From: Chryseobacterium cucumeris
GTDB taxonomy: Bacteria > Bacteroidota > Bacteroidia > Flavobacteriales > Weeksellaceae
Direction of reading: 5' to 3'
Assembly: GCF_016775705.1 (NCBI RefSeq)
Contig: NZ_CP068760.1
Span: 1,116,001 to 1,180,000, forward strand
Length of the DNA: 64,000 bases
Shown: positions 27,095-36,801 of the stretch, in pieces
How positions within the stretch are numbered: position 1 is the stretch's first letter
Layout of the letters: every line of letters begins with the position of its first letter
Translations under genes and position numbers: made by a program
The notes under the pieces: generated by a model
Databases searched by the model: none
The model's input: only the letters and a program-made list of their open reading frames with translations
What the model was told of the DNA's origin: nothing

Positions 27095-28606
27095 TTAAAG
27101 TTGAACATAATTATTTTTAAATCTGGTGAAATAAATAAAGTCTGTTTTTTTACTTTTATCCAGTCTTAATACCTCTTTCTGCCAGAAATATTTTTCATAA
27201 ATAATGTCTTTCAAAGGCTCATTCTGAAAATTGGAAACCCCAAATTTTCCTTCTTTTTTCACGACAATTTCGTTTTCAGCATTTCCGAATGTGATAATAT
27301 CTTCGTATACAAACGGTACAATTTCTGTTCCCTTCCCATCCAGGATTCCATAAAAGTTGTCTGTGTTTCTGCAGACCAAAGGTTTTGAATATTGATTAAG
27401 AGGATTAAAATAGTCAACATCTTCATTTTTAATCTCGCTGATATTTTTCAACTCAGATATAGAATGATCTTTTACAGAAAATCTATAATAGCGGTCCTGC
27501 TTTCCAATGATAAGATTGTCGGGATAAAACCCGAAAATCTGAACTCCGTCTCCTACAATATTTTTAAGATCTTTATCTAAGAATTGTTCTTCATTTTCTT
27601 TTTTAAGGTAAATAAAATCTTTTCCGGAAATAGTAAAACTTTTGATAAAATCGTATTCCTGAGGAAAAATAATGTTACCCTGCAGGTCTATAATGCCGGA
27701 TTTTTTTGCTTTATCATTATAAACACTGAACAAATTACCCAATAAAGGATTTACATATTTAAAAGTCTGTGCATACAGCTTTCCGTCTTTCTTACTGAAA
27801 ACTGTTGTCTTTCCGTTTTTTGTAAGATAGATATATTCTTTTTTGCCAAAATATTCCGGGGTGATATCGTTAAAGATTTCTTCGGCAATCGTATTGTCTT
27901 CTGCATCAATCAAACCGTACTTTCCTGTACTTTTATTTTTAGTAATCAGATAAGGATAAGCATTGATGTTTACAACCTGTTTAGAAAATTTATGCAGCGT
28001 TTGTCCGTTATTACCAATGATTTCACTTTCTCCATTTTCATTAATGATAAGTGCCCTGTCATCTTCAAAGCTGTAGTCTTCTTTAAATTCCCGCGTGCTG
28101 AGCTGTTTCCCGTTAAAATCATACAGAAACCATTTTTTATCTTTTAAAACAAAAAGTCTGTTCTTCCCTGAAAAACGGATTTTTTCCGAATAAGGAATGA
28201 TTTCCTTTCCGTTAAAATCATAAACAGCTTCTGAATTCTGTTTTGATGAAATAATGCATTCTTCACTCCACCAGGGTGTATTAAATTCCTGATCGTTCAG
28301 AGGAATAAGTTCTTTTCCCTTTTCGTCAATAACAGCTGATTTTCTGCCATTTCCTTCCTCAGAATAAAGAATAAACCGGTTTTTGAAAACATGCAGAATA
28401 CTTCCTTTGTAAGGAGATTCAAATGTAATAGTTCCCAAAGAATCCACAATTCCCTGTTTCTTATAATCAGTATCGTAGAATGTTCCATATCCTTCAGAAT
28501 AAGAACTGATTTCTTTCCCCGTCTTTTTCGACAGGATCACCTTCATATATTGGTTAGTTTGTGCTGTACAGACTACAGAACACAATACAAAAACTAATTT
28601 TTTCAA
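27095..28606 (-). CDS. WG-repeat secreted protein
   Basis: A 503-residue protein with a short signal sequence ending near CTAQ. The mature part consists of repeats of a WG-type kind (examples: KSAVIDEKGKELIPL, YGLIDAEDNTIAEEIF, SGIIDLQGNIIFPQEYDF and YGILDGKGTEIVPFVYEDI), which build a beta-propeller-like fold. No enzyme motif is seen. It lies six bases downstream of rsmI on the same strand, so they are co-transcribed, although a functional link is unlikely. Confidence 0.75.
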   Translation of the reverse strand: MKKLVFVLCSVVCTAQTNQYMKVILSKKTGKEISSYSEGYGTFYDTDYKKQGIVDSLGTITFESPYKGSILHVFKNRFILYSEEGNGRKSAVIDEKGKELIPLNDQEFNTPWWSEECIISSKQNSEAVYDFNGKEIIPYSEKIRFSGKNRLFVLKDKKWFLYDFNGKQLSTREFKEDYSFEDDRALIINENGESEIIGNNGQTLHKFSKQVVNINAYPYLITKNKSTGKYGLIDAEDNTIAEEIFNDITPEYFGKKEYIYLTKNGKTTVFSKKDGKLYAQTFKYVNPLLGNLFSVYNDKAKKSGIIDLQGNIIFPQEYDFIKSFTISGKDFIYLKKENEEQFLDKDLKNIVGDGVQIFGFYPDNLIIGKQDRYYRFSVKDHSISELKNISEIKNEDVDYFNPLNQYSKPLVCRNTDNFYGILDGKGTEIVPFVYEDIITFGNAENEIVVKKEGKFGVSNFQNEPLKDIIYEKYFWQKEVLRLDKSKKTDFIYFTRFKNNYVQL

Positions 28607-28612
28607 AGAAAA

Positions 28613-29287
28613 TTAAATAGAATTATTGACAATAAGGACGATCTCTCCTTTTAAAGTTTTACTCTTGGAGAACTCAATTAATTCATTGATTGTTCCTCTT
28701 TTAGTTTCTTCAAATTTCTTAGAAATCTCACGGCTTAAGCTTACTTTGGTTTCTTCTCCGAAGAATTCTTTGATCTGTTCCAGAGTGGTATTAATCTTAT
28801 GAGGGCTCTCGTACAAAACGATGGTCTTTTTTTCTTCTGCAAGCTGCTTCAGTTTGGTTTGTCTTCCTTTTTTCTGCGGCAGAAATCCTGCGAATAGAAA
28901 TTCATTATTAGGAAGCCCCGAAACAACAAGTGCCGGAATGAGCGCCGTAGCTCCGGGAAGGCAAATCATGTCAATATTATTATCTGCTCCTGCTTTGGCC
29001 AGCAAATATCCGGGATCTGAAATACCGGGAGTTCCTGCATCGGTAATAATAGCAATATTCTGCCCGTTTTTAAGGTCTGTAATCACTTTCTCCGTTGCCT
29101 GATGCTCATTATGTAAATGATAAGACTTTAAGGGCTTGGAAATCTCAAAATGTTTTAAAAGTATTCCTGAAGTTCTGGTGTCTTCACATAAAATATAATC
29201 TACTTCTTTCAGAACATTTACTGCCCTGAATGTCATATCTTCCAGATTCCCAACGGGTGTGGGAACAAAATATAGAATTCCGCTCAA
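28613..29287 (-). CDS. rsmI: 16S rRNA (cytidine(1402)-2'-O)-methyltransferase RsmI
   Basis: A 224-residue tetrapyrrole-methylase-fold enzyme that methylates the ribose of C1402 in 16S rRNA using S-adenosylmethionine. Visible motifs: LYFVPTPVGNLEDMTFRA, CEDTRTSGILLKHFEI, TDAGTPGISDPGY and LPGATALIPALVVSGLPNNE. It is shorter than E. coli RsmI by about 60 residues because the C-terminal domain is absent, as is common in Bacteroidota. It starts two bases after the upstream acidic protein gene stops. Confidence 0.92.
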   Translation of the reverse strand: MSGILYFVPTPVGNLEDMTFRAVNVLKEVDYILCEDTRTSGILLKHFEISKPLKSYHLHNEHQATEKVITDLKNGQNIAIITDAGTPGISDPGYLLAKAGADNNIDMICLPGATALIPALVVSGLPNNEFLFAGFLPQKKGRQTKLKQLAEEKKTIVLYESPHKINTTLEQIKEFFGEETKVSLSREISKKFEETKRGTINELIEFSKSKTLKGEIVLIVNNSI

Positions 29288-29289
29288 AA

Positions 29290-30768
29290 TTATAAGAATT
29301 TATTTTCCACCAATATCCAAAGTCTCTGTGCATATTCATCCACCTTATTCCATTTTCTGTCATAGTACAGATCACTCAGGTATTCTTTGGCTTCTTCCAG
29401 TGTTCTGAATTGGTTCAGCTGATAAACGGTATCATTCAGATCTGCCTGGCTTCCTTCAAAAAGCATCTTCGTGAAGGCAAGTCTGTCATTCAGATCCAGC
29501 TTAAATTCAGGTTTCAGCTTATCTGCTTCCATGAATTGGGTTGGAATATTGGATTTCAGAATACTTCCTGTATCTTCTTTAACAACAGGAGCTGTTTTTT
29601 CTTCCTTGGAAAGTTCCAGGTGGTCGTCATCAAAAAGTGACTGAACAGCCTTCATTCCTTTGATATTGGCTAATTTTATTTTTTTCTCCCGATGGTATTC
29701 TTCTAAATTTTCGAAGCTTTCATCGGAACGATGTTTATCTGTTTCTTCGGGAACAGACTTGTCGATTTCGACAATCTTTCTGCGATCATAGACTTCAGCA
29801 AGAATACTTTCTTCTTTTACAGGTTCTTCAGAGTGGTCATTTTTGATCTCACTCAGAATATTTTCTACATTGGAAGTCTCTGTAGCCATTTCTCCCTGTT
29901 CTATGGAAATGTTTGAAGCCACAAATTGTTCTTCGTTTTCTTCAATCAGTATTTCATCATCCAGCGTCTCTGTATCAAAAATGCTTGGAATGGTTTCTGT
30001 AACGGAAGATTTCACATCATCTGCTACCGCATACTCAGGTTCTTTCTTCGATTCCTCTCCGGAAATTAGTGATTCCTGTTCTTCTATTTCATGCAGCTGA
30101 TTATTAAAAACCGCTTCTTCTGCTGTTACTTCATTATAAAACAGATCTTCGTTAAGATCTTCATCCGAATCCGGTGTAGAATCTGCAAGGATTTTATCCT
30201 CATCCACAAAACTCAGAACAGCTCTTTGTTCTTCTGAAATTTCATTTTCATCAATTTCATTCAGCTGATTATTAAAAACTGCTTCTTCTTCCAGCGTTTC
30301 ATTTCCAAAATCCTGTTCCTGATTTTCAGGTGCGTTTTCAGTCTTATTTTCTTCTACAAAGCTTACGATATTTTCATGGAATTCGTTTTCAACAATTTCA
30401 TTCAGCTGATTATTGAAAACGGCTTCTTCTTCAGATTCCTCAGAAAAAACTTCATTTTCATCAATTTCGTTCAGTTCATTATTGAAAATAGCCTCCTCTT
30501 CGGTTACTTCACTTCCTGTATCATGATGTTCTGTTTCTCCTGAAACAAAAGAGACATACTGATGCTCCGGATTTTGTGCCGTATTATCTGTTACGAAGTA
30601 TTCGATATTTTTTTCCAGCAGTTTCAAAAAAGAAATCCTGTTAGCAAGCTCATCTACAAGATCTTGCTTGGAAAGTAATTCGTCTATATTACTTATTTTG
30701 TCCAGATTATCAATGATATTCATGGATTCAAAAAAAATCTTTTCCTTTAAATCTTGGATATTCTGCAT
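29290..30768 (-). CDS. Very acidic protein with FNNQLNEI repeats
   Basis: A 492-residue protein with a helical N-terminal part (1-60), a long low-complexity middle rich in Glu and Asn, and a helical C-terminal region (about 400-492: KPEFKLDLNDRLAFTKMLFE and AKEYLSDLYYDRKW). The middle has four copies of a motif of the kind EEAVFNNQLNEIDENE (around residues 90-106, 113-127, 160-175 and 216-230). No signal peptide is present. The middle is likely disordered, and the repeats could be linear binding motifs. It is the first gene of an operon with rsmI. The function is unknown. Confidence 0.65.
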   Translation of the reverse strand: MQNIQDLKEKIFFESMNIIDNLDKISNIDELLSKQDLVDELANRISFLKLLEKNIEYFVTDNTAQNPEHQYVSFVSGETEHHDTGSEVTEEEAIFNNELNEIDENEVFSEESEEEAVFNNQLNEIVENEFHENIVSFVEENKTENAPENQEQDFGNETLEEEAVFNNQLNEIDENEISEEQRAVLSFVDEDKILADSTPDSDEDLNEDLFYNEVTAEEAVFNNQLHEIEEQESLISGEESKKEPEYAVADDVKSSVTETIPSIFDTETLDDEILIEENEEQFVASNISIEQGEMATETSNVENILSEIKNDHSEEPVKEESILAEVYDRRKIVEIDKSVPEETDKHRSDESFENLEEYHREKKIKLANIKGMKAVQSLFDDDHLELSKEEKTAPVVKEDTGSILKSNIPTQFMEADKLKPEFKLDLNDRLAFTKMLFEGSQADLNDTVYQLNQFRTLEEAKEYLSDLYYDRKWNKVDEYAQRLWILVENKFL

Positions 30769-30792
30769 AATAAGATTCTTATTAAAATTGCT

Positions 30793-30800
30793 TACTTTTG
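30793..30800 (+). promoter_or_regulatory. Candidate -7 promoter element of tdk
   Basis: TACTTTTG fits TAnnTTTG, 30 bases before the start codon. Confidence 0.35.
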
Positions 30801-30829
30801 ATGTTAAAAATATACGGCTAATTTAACAA

Positions 30830-31417
30830 ATGTTTTTAGAAAATACAATTAATCATTCCAAACAAAGTGGTTGGATGGAAGTAATTTGTGGCTCTATGTT
30901 TTCCGGTAAAACCGAGGAACTTATCCGCAGATTGCGAAGAGCGGAAATGGCAGGACAGAATGTGGAAATTTTTAAACCCAAAATGGATGTACGGTATTCT
31001 GAAGAAGATGTAGTTTCCCATAATCAGAATAAAATCCGCAGTACAGCAGTAGAAAACCCTAATGAAATTCTTCTGCTGGCTTCCAATTGTGATGTAGTAG
31101 CCATTGATGAAGCTCAGTTTTTTGATGAAAGCATTGTTGATGTTGCCAACCAGCTCGCCAATAGCGGGATCAGAGTCGTTATTGCAGGATTGGATATGGA
31201 TTTTTTGGGTCGTCCATTTGGACCAATGCCCAATTTGATGGCGACTGCAGAGTATGTTACAAAAGTGCATGCTATTTGTAAGAGAACCGGTAATCTTGCC
31301 AACTACTCGATGAGAACTTCACAGGGAGATAATCTGGTGGAACTGGGAGAAACAGAAAGTTATGAAGCAGTAAGCCGCCGTGTTTTTATTGACGAAGTAC
31401 TTTCAAAAAGAAAATAA
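30830..31417 (+). CDS. tdk: Thymidine kinase (type II)
   Basis: A 195-residue enzyme that phosphorylates thymidine. It has the P-loop GSMFSGKTEEL (about 22-32), the DEAQFFD catalytic segment (about 93-99) and the lasso end SYEAVSRR. Type II kinases usually bind a structural zinc with CxxC and CxxH. Here the first pair reads ICKRTG and the second SYEAVSRRVF, so only one Cys remains and the zinc is probably absent. It is divergent from the acidic-protein gene. Confidence 0.92.
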   Translation: MFLENTINHSKQSGWMEVICGSMFSGKTEELIRRLRRAEMAGQNVEIFKPKMDVRYSEEDVVSHNQNKIRSTAVENPNEILLLASNCDVVAIDEAQFFDESIVDVANQLANSGIRVVIAGLDMDFLGRPFGPMPNLMATAEYVTKVHAICKRTGNLANYSMRTSQGDNLVELGETESYEAVSRRVFIDEVLSKRK

Positions 31418-31619
31418 TCGGATAAAGCAGACGACGAAATCACTAAATTGTAAAACTGTTTGCTATAAACCGTAAAATATATTCACTAATATAAAATGAA
31501 AAGCGAAAAAGCTACACTGTAAAATATTTAAAAAGGAAAAACCGGATGATGTCATAAATCTTAGCCCTTTTACTATTTTACCTTTTGCCGTTTCGCTAAA
31601 AAAAGCAGAAAGGGTACCA

Positions 31620-34067
31620 ATGAATTATACAGTACAACACATTGCAGAGATCACCAATTCACAGTTCATTGGTGACGGAAGTTTATTGATCAAAAATATA
31701 GCATACGACAGCAGGATTATTTATTCTATCAAGAATACAGCTTTCATTGCGATCAATACTCACAAAAATTCCGGTGAAAAATTTATTGAGTCTGCAATGG
31801 ACAAGGGAATCAATGTCATTATTTCTGAACATCATTATCCGGCGTTTGAAAATATAACCTGGATCATTGTTGAAAATTCTGTAGAGTTTCTTCAAAAGTT
31901 AGCAAAGTATCATTTTGAACATTCTCATTTACAATCCATCGGGATTACGGGAAGTAATGGTAAAACTATATTAAAAGAATGGCTCTATCAATGTCTGTGG
32001 AATGAATTTCCTACAGTGAAAAGCCCTAAGAGTTTTAATTCCCAGATCGGCCTTCCGCTGTCTCTTCTTCAAATCAACAATTCTCATCAACTGGGAATTT
32101 TTGAAGTGGGAATTTCAAAACCGCATGAAATGGAAAAACTTGAAAATATTTTCCACCCTCAGATCGGACTGCTCACGCATATCGGAACTGCTCACGCGGC
32201 CAACTTTTCTTCCGAGGAAGAATTGATTAATGAAAAAATTATTCTTTTCAAAAATTCTGAAGTGATCATTTATAATGGAGATAATTTTTTGGTTGATCAA
32301 AAAATTAAAAAATCCTATTCTGATAAAAAATTAATTTCTTACGGTTTTAAAAAAGAGAATCAGGTTTTCATCAAAAACAATATTTCCAAAGATGAAAACA
32401 TCATTGTTGAATATTTGGGTGAAGAAATCAGTTTTCCTGCGCATCAGAGAGACGAAGCTACATTAACCAATGCTATGGCGCTTATCTCCGTGCTTAAGGA
32501 ACTGAATATCGAAAATAAAAAGATCGTTGAAAAAATCAACCTTTTAAAAGCCGTTGAAATGAGGCTTGAAGCCATTGAAGGAATTAAAGGCAATATTATC
32601 ATCAATGATTCTTTTAATCTTGACCTCGACTCTTTGAAGACTGCCCTGCAGTTTTTGAATGAATACAACAAATCTAAAAAATCACTGGTCTTAACAGATA
32701 TTGTAGGAGTAAACTCCAACGCCAAAGAATTATATGAAGAAGTTTCTGAACTGGTGAATGAGCAAAATTTTGACTCTGTCTTCTTAATTGGTGATGAAAT
32801 ATCAAACTTTAGTGAATTATTTAAAACTAAAACATATACTTTTATTGATACTAAAGAGCTCATTGAAAGCAAACATCTTACTGAAATAGAAAATCAGATT
32901 ATTCTGCTCAAAGGAGCCAGAAAATTTGAGATCGAAAAACTGAAAGATATTCTTGAACTCAGAAAGCATGATACGGTATTGGAAGTAAACCTTAATGCAA
33001 TTCTTCACAATATCAACTATCATAAATCATTGCTGAAGCCGGGAACTAAAATGATGGCAATGGTGAAAGCCAACGCTTACGGGCTGGGAAGCTTTGAAGT
33101 ATCAGAATTTCTTCAGCATCATCATATAGATTATCTTGGGGTAGCCTATGCAGATGAAGGTGTAGAGCTCAGAAAAAAAGGAATCACTACTCCTATTATT
33201 GTGATGAATCCCGAACAGCACAGTTATCAGACAATTATTGAATACAACCTTGAACCTGAAATCTACAGTTTCAGAGTTTTGGAATTATTCTATGAAGCGG
33301 TTCAGAAATCCGGATATGATAAGAAGTATCCAATCCATATCAAGTTGGAAACGGGAATGCACCGTCTTGGTTTTAAAGACTTTGAGCTGGATCAATTAAA
33401 CGAAACTTTAAGCCATAAAAATGTAAAGGTTCAAAGTATGTTCAGTCATCTATCTTCTTCTGATATGCCTGAAGAAAAAGAATTCACTTTAAAACAACTG
33501 GAGGTTTTCGAAAAAAATTCCAGCTATCTTATTGAAAAATTAGGCTACACTCCTATACGCCACATCCTGAATTCAGCAGGAATCACAAGCTATAAAGATC
33601 ATCAGCATGACATGGTAAGAATTGGTATCGGAATGCTTGGAGAATCTGCAGATCCTGAAATTCAGAAACAATTACGATCTGTGGTAAGCTTTAAAACCGT
33701 AATTTCACAGATATCAACCGTTGAAAATGGTGAATCTGTAGGCTACAGCAGAAGATATAAAGCAGATCATCCTACAAGAATTGCAACGATTCCTGTAGGA
33801 TATGCAGACGGAATTCCAAGACTGATCGGAAATCAGGTAGGAAATGTCGGAATTAATAAAACACTGGCACCCATCGTTGGAAATATCTGCATGGATATGA
33901 TGATGATTAATGTAGACCATATTCCCAACGTAAAAGAAGGTGATACCGTAACTGTTTTCAACGCCAAACCAAGCTTAAAAGAATTCGCAGGATACTGCAA
34001 AACGATAACCTATGAAGTATTAACCTCCATTTCCCCGCGGGTGAAACGGATTTATATAAAAGATTAA
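31620..34067 (+). CDS. murF-alr: Bifunctional MurF ligase / alanine racemase
   Basis: This 815-residue fusion couples two steps of peptidoglycan precursor synthesis. The N-terminal half (about 1-450) is a Mur ligase with P-loop GITGSNGKT near residue 104. It would add D-Ala-D-Ala to the UDP-MurNAc-tripeptide. The C-terminal half (about 455-815) is an alanine racemase with PLP-Lys483 in MVKANAYGLG, the VGYADGIPR segment and GNICMDMMMIN near the C-terminus. This fusion is known in Bacteroidota. It heads a run of plus-strand genes and is 2 bases from the patatin gene, so the two are co-transcribed. Confidence 0.93.
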   Translation: MNYTVQHIAEITNSQFIGDGSLLIKNIAYDSRIIYSIKNTAFIAINTHKNSGEKFIESAMDKGINVIISEHHYPAFENITWIIVENSVEFLQKLAKYHFEHSHLQSIGITGSNGKTILKEWLYQCLWNEFPTVKSPKSFNSQIGLPLSLLQINNSHQLGIFEVGISKPHEMEKLENIFHPQIGLLTHIGTAHAANFSSEEELINEKIILFKNSEVIIYNGDNFLVDQKIKKSYSDKKLISYGFKKENQVFIKNNISKDENIIVEYLGEEISFPAHQRDEATLTNAMALISVLKELNIENKKIVEKINLLKAVEMRLEAIEGIKGNIIINDSFNLDLDSLKTALQFLNEYNKSKKSLVLTDIVGVNSNAKELYEEVSELVNEQNFDSVFLIGDEISNFSELFKTKTYTFIDTKELIESKHLTEIENQIILLKGARKFEIEKLKDILELRKHDTVLEVNLNAILHNINYHKSLLKPGTKMMAMVKANAYGLGSFEVSEFLQHHHIDYLGVAYADEGVELRKKGITTPIIVMNPEQHSYQTIIEYNLEPEIYSFRVLELFYEAVQKSGYDKKYPIHIKLETGMHRLGFKDFELDQLNETLSHKNVKVQSMFSHLSSSDMPEEKEFTLKQLEVFEKNSSYLIEKLGYTPIRHILNSAGITSYKDHQHDMVRIGIGMLGESADPEIQKQLRSVVSFKTVISQISTVENGESVGYSRRYKADHPTRIATIPVGYADGIPRLIGNQVGNVGINKTLAPIVGNICMDMMMINVDHIPNVKEGDTVTVFNAKPSLKEFAGYCKTITYEVLTSISPRVKRIYIKD

Positions 34068-34069
34068 CT

Positions 34070-36229
34070 ATGAGAAAACTCCTGATTCTGCTTTTCATAT
34101 TCCCACTGTTATTGATCCATTCTCAGGTAAAAAAAAATCTGGTAATTCCGAAGAATCCAAAAATAGGCCTGTCTCTGGCCGGTGGCGGAGCCAAAGGATT
34201 TTCACATGTTGGAGTTCTTAAAGTGCTGGATTCATTGGGAGTGAAAGTGGATTACATTTCCGGAACGAGTATGGGAGCCATCGTAGGCGGATTGTACGCC
34301 GCAGGCTATTCCGGAAAAGAAATAGAAAAAATAGTCATGGATACGGATTTCTATTCTCTTATTATGGATCCAAAGTCCCGGCAGGAAGCCAGCTTTTTCA
34401 ATAAATCTGTAGACAAATATCTTTTATCCATTCCGCTCAAAAACGGTAAAATCACACTTCCTTCCTCTATCAGTACCGGACAAAGAAATGTTTATCTTCT
34501 GAAAGAACTTTTTAAAAACGTTTCCAATATTGAGGACTTTTCCAAAATGCCTATTCCTTTCCTTTGTGTCGCTACCAATCTTGAAAGCGGCAATATGCAG
34601 ATTTTTGAAAAGGGAGATCTCGTACAGTCTATTATGGCGAGTTCTGCGTTCCCTTCTTTAATGGATCCGGTAAAAATTGGGGACAGCATTTATATTGACG
34701 GAGCGATGACGGTAAACTACCCCTCAAAGCCTTTAAAGGACAAAGGAATTGACATCGTCATTGGTGTGGACCTTAATCAGGATCTTTCTAAAAGAGAAGA
34801 TTTAAACAATATTATAGCCATTCTGAACCAGGTCATAGATTTCGGTATCAAAAGAGATACCCGAAGACAATACAGATATACAGATATCAATATTAAACCC
34901 AATCTGAAAGGGATGTCCGCTACAAGCTACGATGATAAAAAGAAAATTCTGGACAGCGGATATGTGGAAGGTATGAAATATTCCCAGGTATTAGACCAGC
35001 TGCCAAAGAGATCATTTGACCGCCTCAGACAACAGGTGAACCCTATATATTCCAATGTTTATAAAATAGACAGTATTTCCATTGAAGGAAGCAAAATTTA
35101 TGGTAAAAACTACACGCTGGGAAAAATGGGATTACGCCTTCCCTCTTTGCAGACCTATGGAAGCATTAATAAAATGATAGATAAACTGGTTGCTACCAAC
35201 AACTACAAATTTATCAATTATGATATCGTTCAGGAGAATGACGCCAATTATCTGAAGCTTTACGTAACTGAAGATGATGCCCGTCATTTTTTAAAATTCG
35301 GATTGCATTATGACGAAGTTTTTAAAACGGGACTTCTTTTGAATTATTCTGCAAAAAGGCTTTTATTCAAAAATTCAAACCTTTCGGTTGATCTCGTTGT
35401 AGGAGACCGTCTCAGATATTACCTTAATTATTTTGTAGATAACGGATACATTCCGGGAGTTGGGCTCTATTCATCAGGAATGAGCTTTGATATAAAGAAT
35501 GTAGATAATTATGTAGTAGACCGCTGGGAATGGATCAGAAATGAAGCTTATATACAGTCGACCTGGAAGGATAAATTTGCCATTGGCGGCGGTATTAGCC
35601 ACGATTATTTTAAAGCAGAAAACAGCAATGGAGATAACAGGCGATACAGCCGTTTTCTGAACCCTTATGTTTTTATTAAGACCGACACTCAGGATGATAA
35701 GGAATTCCCTACAAAAGGGGTTTATTTTGCAGCAGAAGGAAAGGTTGTAGATCTTTTAAAGTCTGAAGTTGATAAAAGAATCATTCAGATCAAAGCGGAC
35801 CTTAAGCTTAATATTCCGCTTAGCAAACAATTCAGCTATCGTCTCAATCTGTTTGGAGGAGTTACTATCGGTGAAAACCTTCCAGGCTATTACCAATACA
35901 GATTAGGCGGAATTTTTGAGCAGAATCTCATCAATTTTAAAAGCTTTGGTGGATTTTATTTCGCCCAGTTGTATACAAACAATGTAATACTGGCATCTAA
36001 TGATATCCAGTTTAAGTTTAATAAAAACTATTTTATCAGCGGAAACTTTACCTTTGCCAACTTATCAAACGATATCAAGTTTGAGGATGCAGTTAAAGTA
36101 AATTATAGCTCACTGGGAATTACAGCTGGTTACAAATCTCCTTTCGGGCAGATAAAAGTAAACTTCAGCCACTCCCTAAAAAATAACCAAAAAGGTATAT
36201 TCAGTGTTATTTTAGGACACTGGTTTTAA
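34070..36229 (+). CDS. Patatin-like phospholipase with POTRA and outer-membrane barrel
   Basis: A 719-residue protein with a signal peptide (1-18), a patatin domain (about 30-310), a POTRA-like region (about 325-410) and a C-terminal beta-barrel that ends in a typical outer-membrane phenylalanine (VILGHWF). The lipase motifs are intact: oxyanion GGGAKG, nucleophile GTSMG (Ser67) and DGAMT (Asp210). This is the PlpD-like type Vd autotransporter layout. The lipase probably acts at the outer membrane or is released outside. Two bases separate it from murF-alr and five from ybeY. Confidence 0.87.
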   Translation: MRKLLILLFIFPLLLIHSQVKKNLVIPKNPKIGLSLAGGGAKGFSHVGVLKVLDSLGVKVDYISGTSMGAIVGGLYAAGYSGKEIEKIVMDTDFYSLIMDPKSRQEASFFNKSVDKYLLSIPLKNGKITLPSSISTGQRNVYLLKELFKNVSNIEDFSKMPIPFLCVATNLESGNMQIFEKGDLVQSIMASSAFPSLMDPVKIGDSIYIDGAMTVNYPSKPLKDKGIDIVIGVDLNQDLSKREDLNNIIAILNQVIDFGIKRDTRRQYRYTDINIKPNLKGMSATSYDDKKKILDSGYVEGMKYSQVLDQLPKRSFDRLRQQVNPIYSNVYKIDSISIEGSKIYGKNYTLGKMGLRLPSLQTYGSINKMIDKLVATNNYKFINYDIVQENDANYLKLYVTEDDARHFLKFGLHYDEVFKTGLLLNYSAKRLLFKNSNLSVDLVVGDRLRYYLNYFVDNGYIPGVGLYSSGMSFDIKNVDNYVVDRWEWIRNEAYIQSTWKDKFAIGGGISHDYFKAENSNGDNRRYSRFLNPYVFIKTDTQDDKEFPTKGVYFAAEGKVVDLLKSEVDKRIIQIKADLKLNIPLSKQFSYRLNLFGGVTIGENLPGYYQYRLGGIFEQNLINFKSFGGFYFAQLYTNNVILASNDIQFKFNKNYFISGNFTFANLSNDIKFEDAVKVNYSSLGITAGYKSPFGQIKVNFSHSLKNNQKGIFSVILGHWF

Positions 36230-36234
36230 AAAAA

Positions 36235-36654
36235 ATGATACAGTTCTTTTACGAAAACTTACCAGAGTCGGTAAGTACAGATTACAAAAAATGGCTGGAA
36301 GATCTTATTCTTTCAGAAGGAAAAAAATTAGGAGAAATCAATTACATTTTCTGTGATGACGAATATCTTCTTAAGATCAATCAGGATTATTTGCAGCATG
36401 ATTATTATACAGATATCATCACTTTTGATTATGTAAAAGGTAAGACAATAAGCGCTGAGATTTTCGTATCTTTGCAGCGCATTTCTGATAACGCCTCTAC
36501 CCTTTCCCGAGATTATGAAGAAGAATTAAGAAGGGTTTTAGCCCACGGTATTTTACACCTTGCAGGCTATAAAGATAAGACGGAAGAGGAAGAAAAAGAG
36601 ATGCGGAGAATGGAAGATCTGTACCTGGATAAATACAGGGATTTAAAGTTTTAA
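36235..36654 (+). CDS. ybeY: Endoribonuclease YbeY
   Basis: A 139-residue 16S rRNA maturation and quality-control factor. The metal site reads HGILHLAGYKDK near residues 102-113: the first two His are present, but the third (usually GYDH) is replaced in the KDK stretch. Otherwise it aligns over the usual length (YTDIITFDYV and SAEIFVSLQR, both conserved). It ends the operon from murF-alr. The missing third His may be a lineage feature. Confidence 0.9.
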   Translation: MIQFFYENLPESVSTDYKKWLEDLILSEGKKLGEINYIFCDDEYLLKINQDYLQHDYYTDIITFDYVKGKTISAEIFVSLQRISDNASTLSRDYEEELRRVLAHGILHLAGYKDKTEEEEKEMRRMEDLYLDKYRDLKF

Positions 36655-36687
36655 AATTGAAGAATCACTTAAAGTCCCACATCTAAA

Positions 36688-36727
36688 GTACTCTATTCTA
36701 GCAACAATATAAGTTTACCTAGAGTAC
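36688..36727. repeat. 8-bp inverted repeat upstream of the first parS site
   Basis: GTACTCTA at 36688-36695 is repeated inverted as TAGAGTAC at 36720-36727, 24 bases apart. It may be a weak terminator for the ybeY operon. Confidence 0.35.
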
Positions 36728-36739
36728 ATTCTCCAAAAA

Positions 36740-36755
36740 TGTTTCACGTGAAACA
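36740..36755. promoter_or_regulatory. parS centromere site (left)
   Basis: TGTTTCACGTGAAACA is the exact 16-bp parS palindrome bound by ParB, and the palindrome extends to 20 bp (36738-36757). It lies 47 bases before mnmG. A second perfect copy follows the same gene. Confidence 0.9.
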
Positions 36756-36801
36756 TTGGTTATAAAGATAAGGTTTAAAGCTTAAAACAAGCGAGATAAA
36801 A

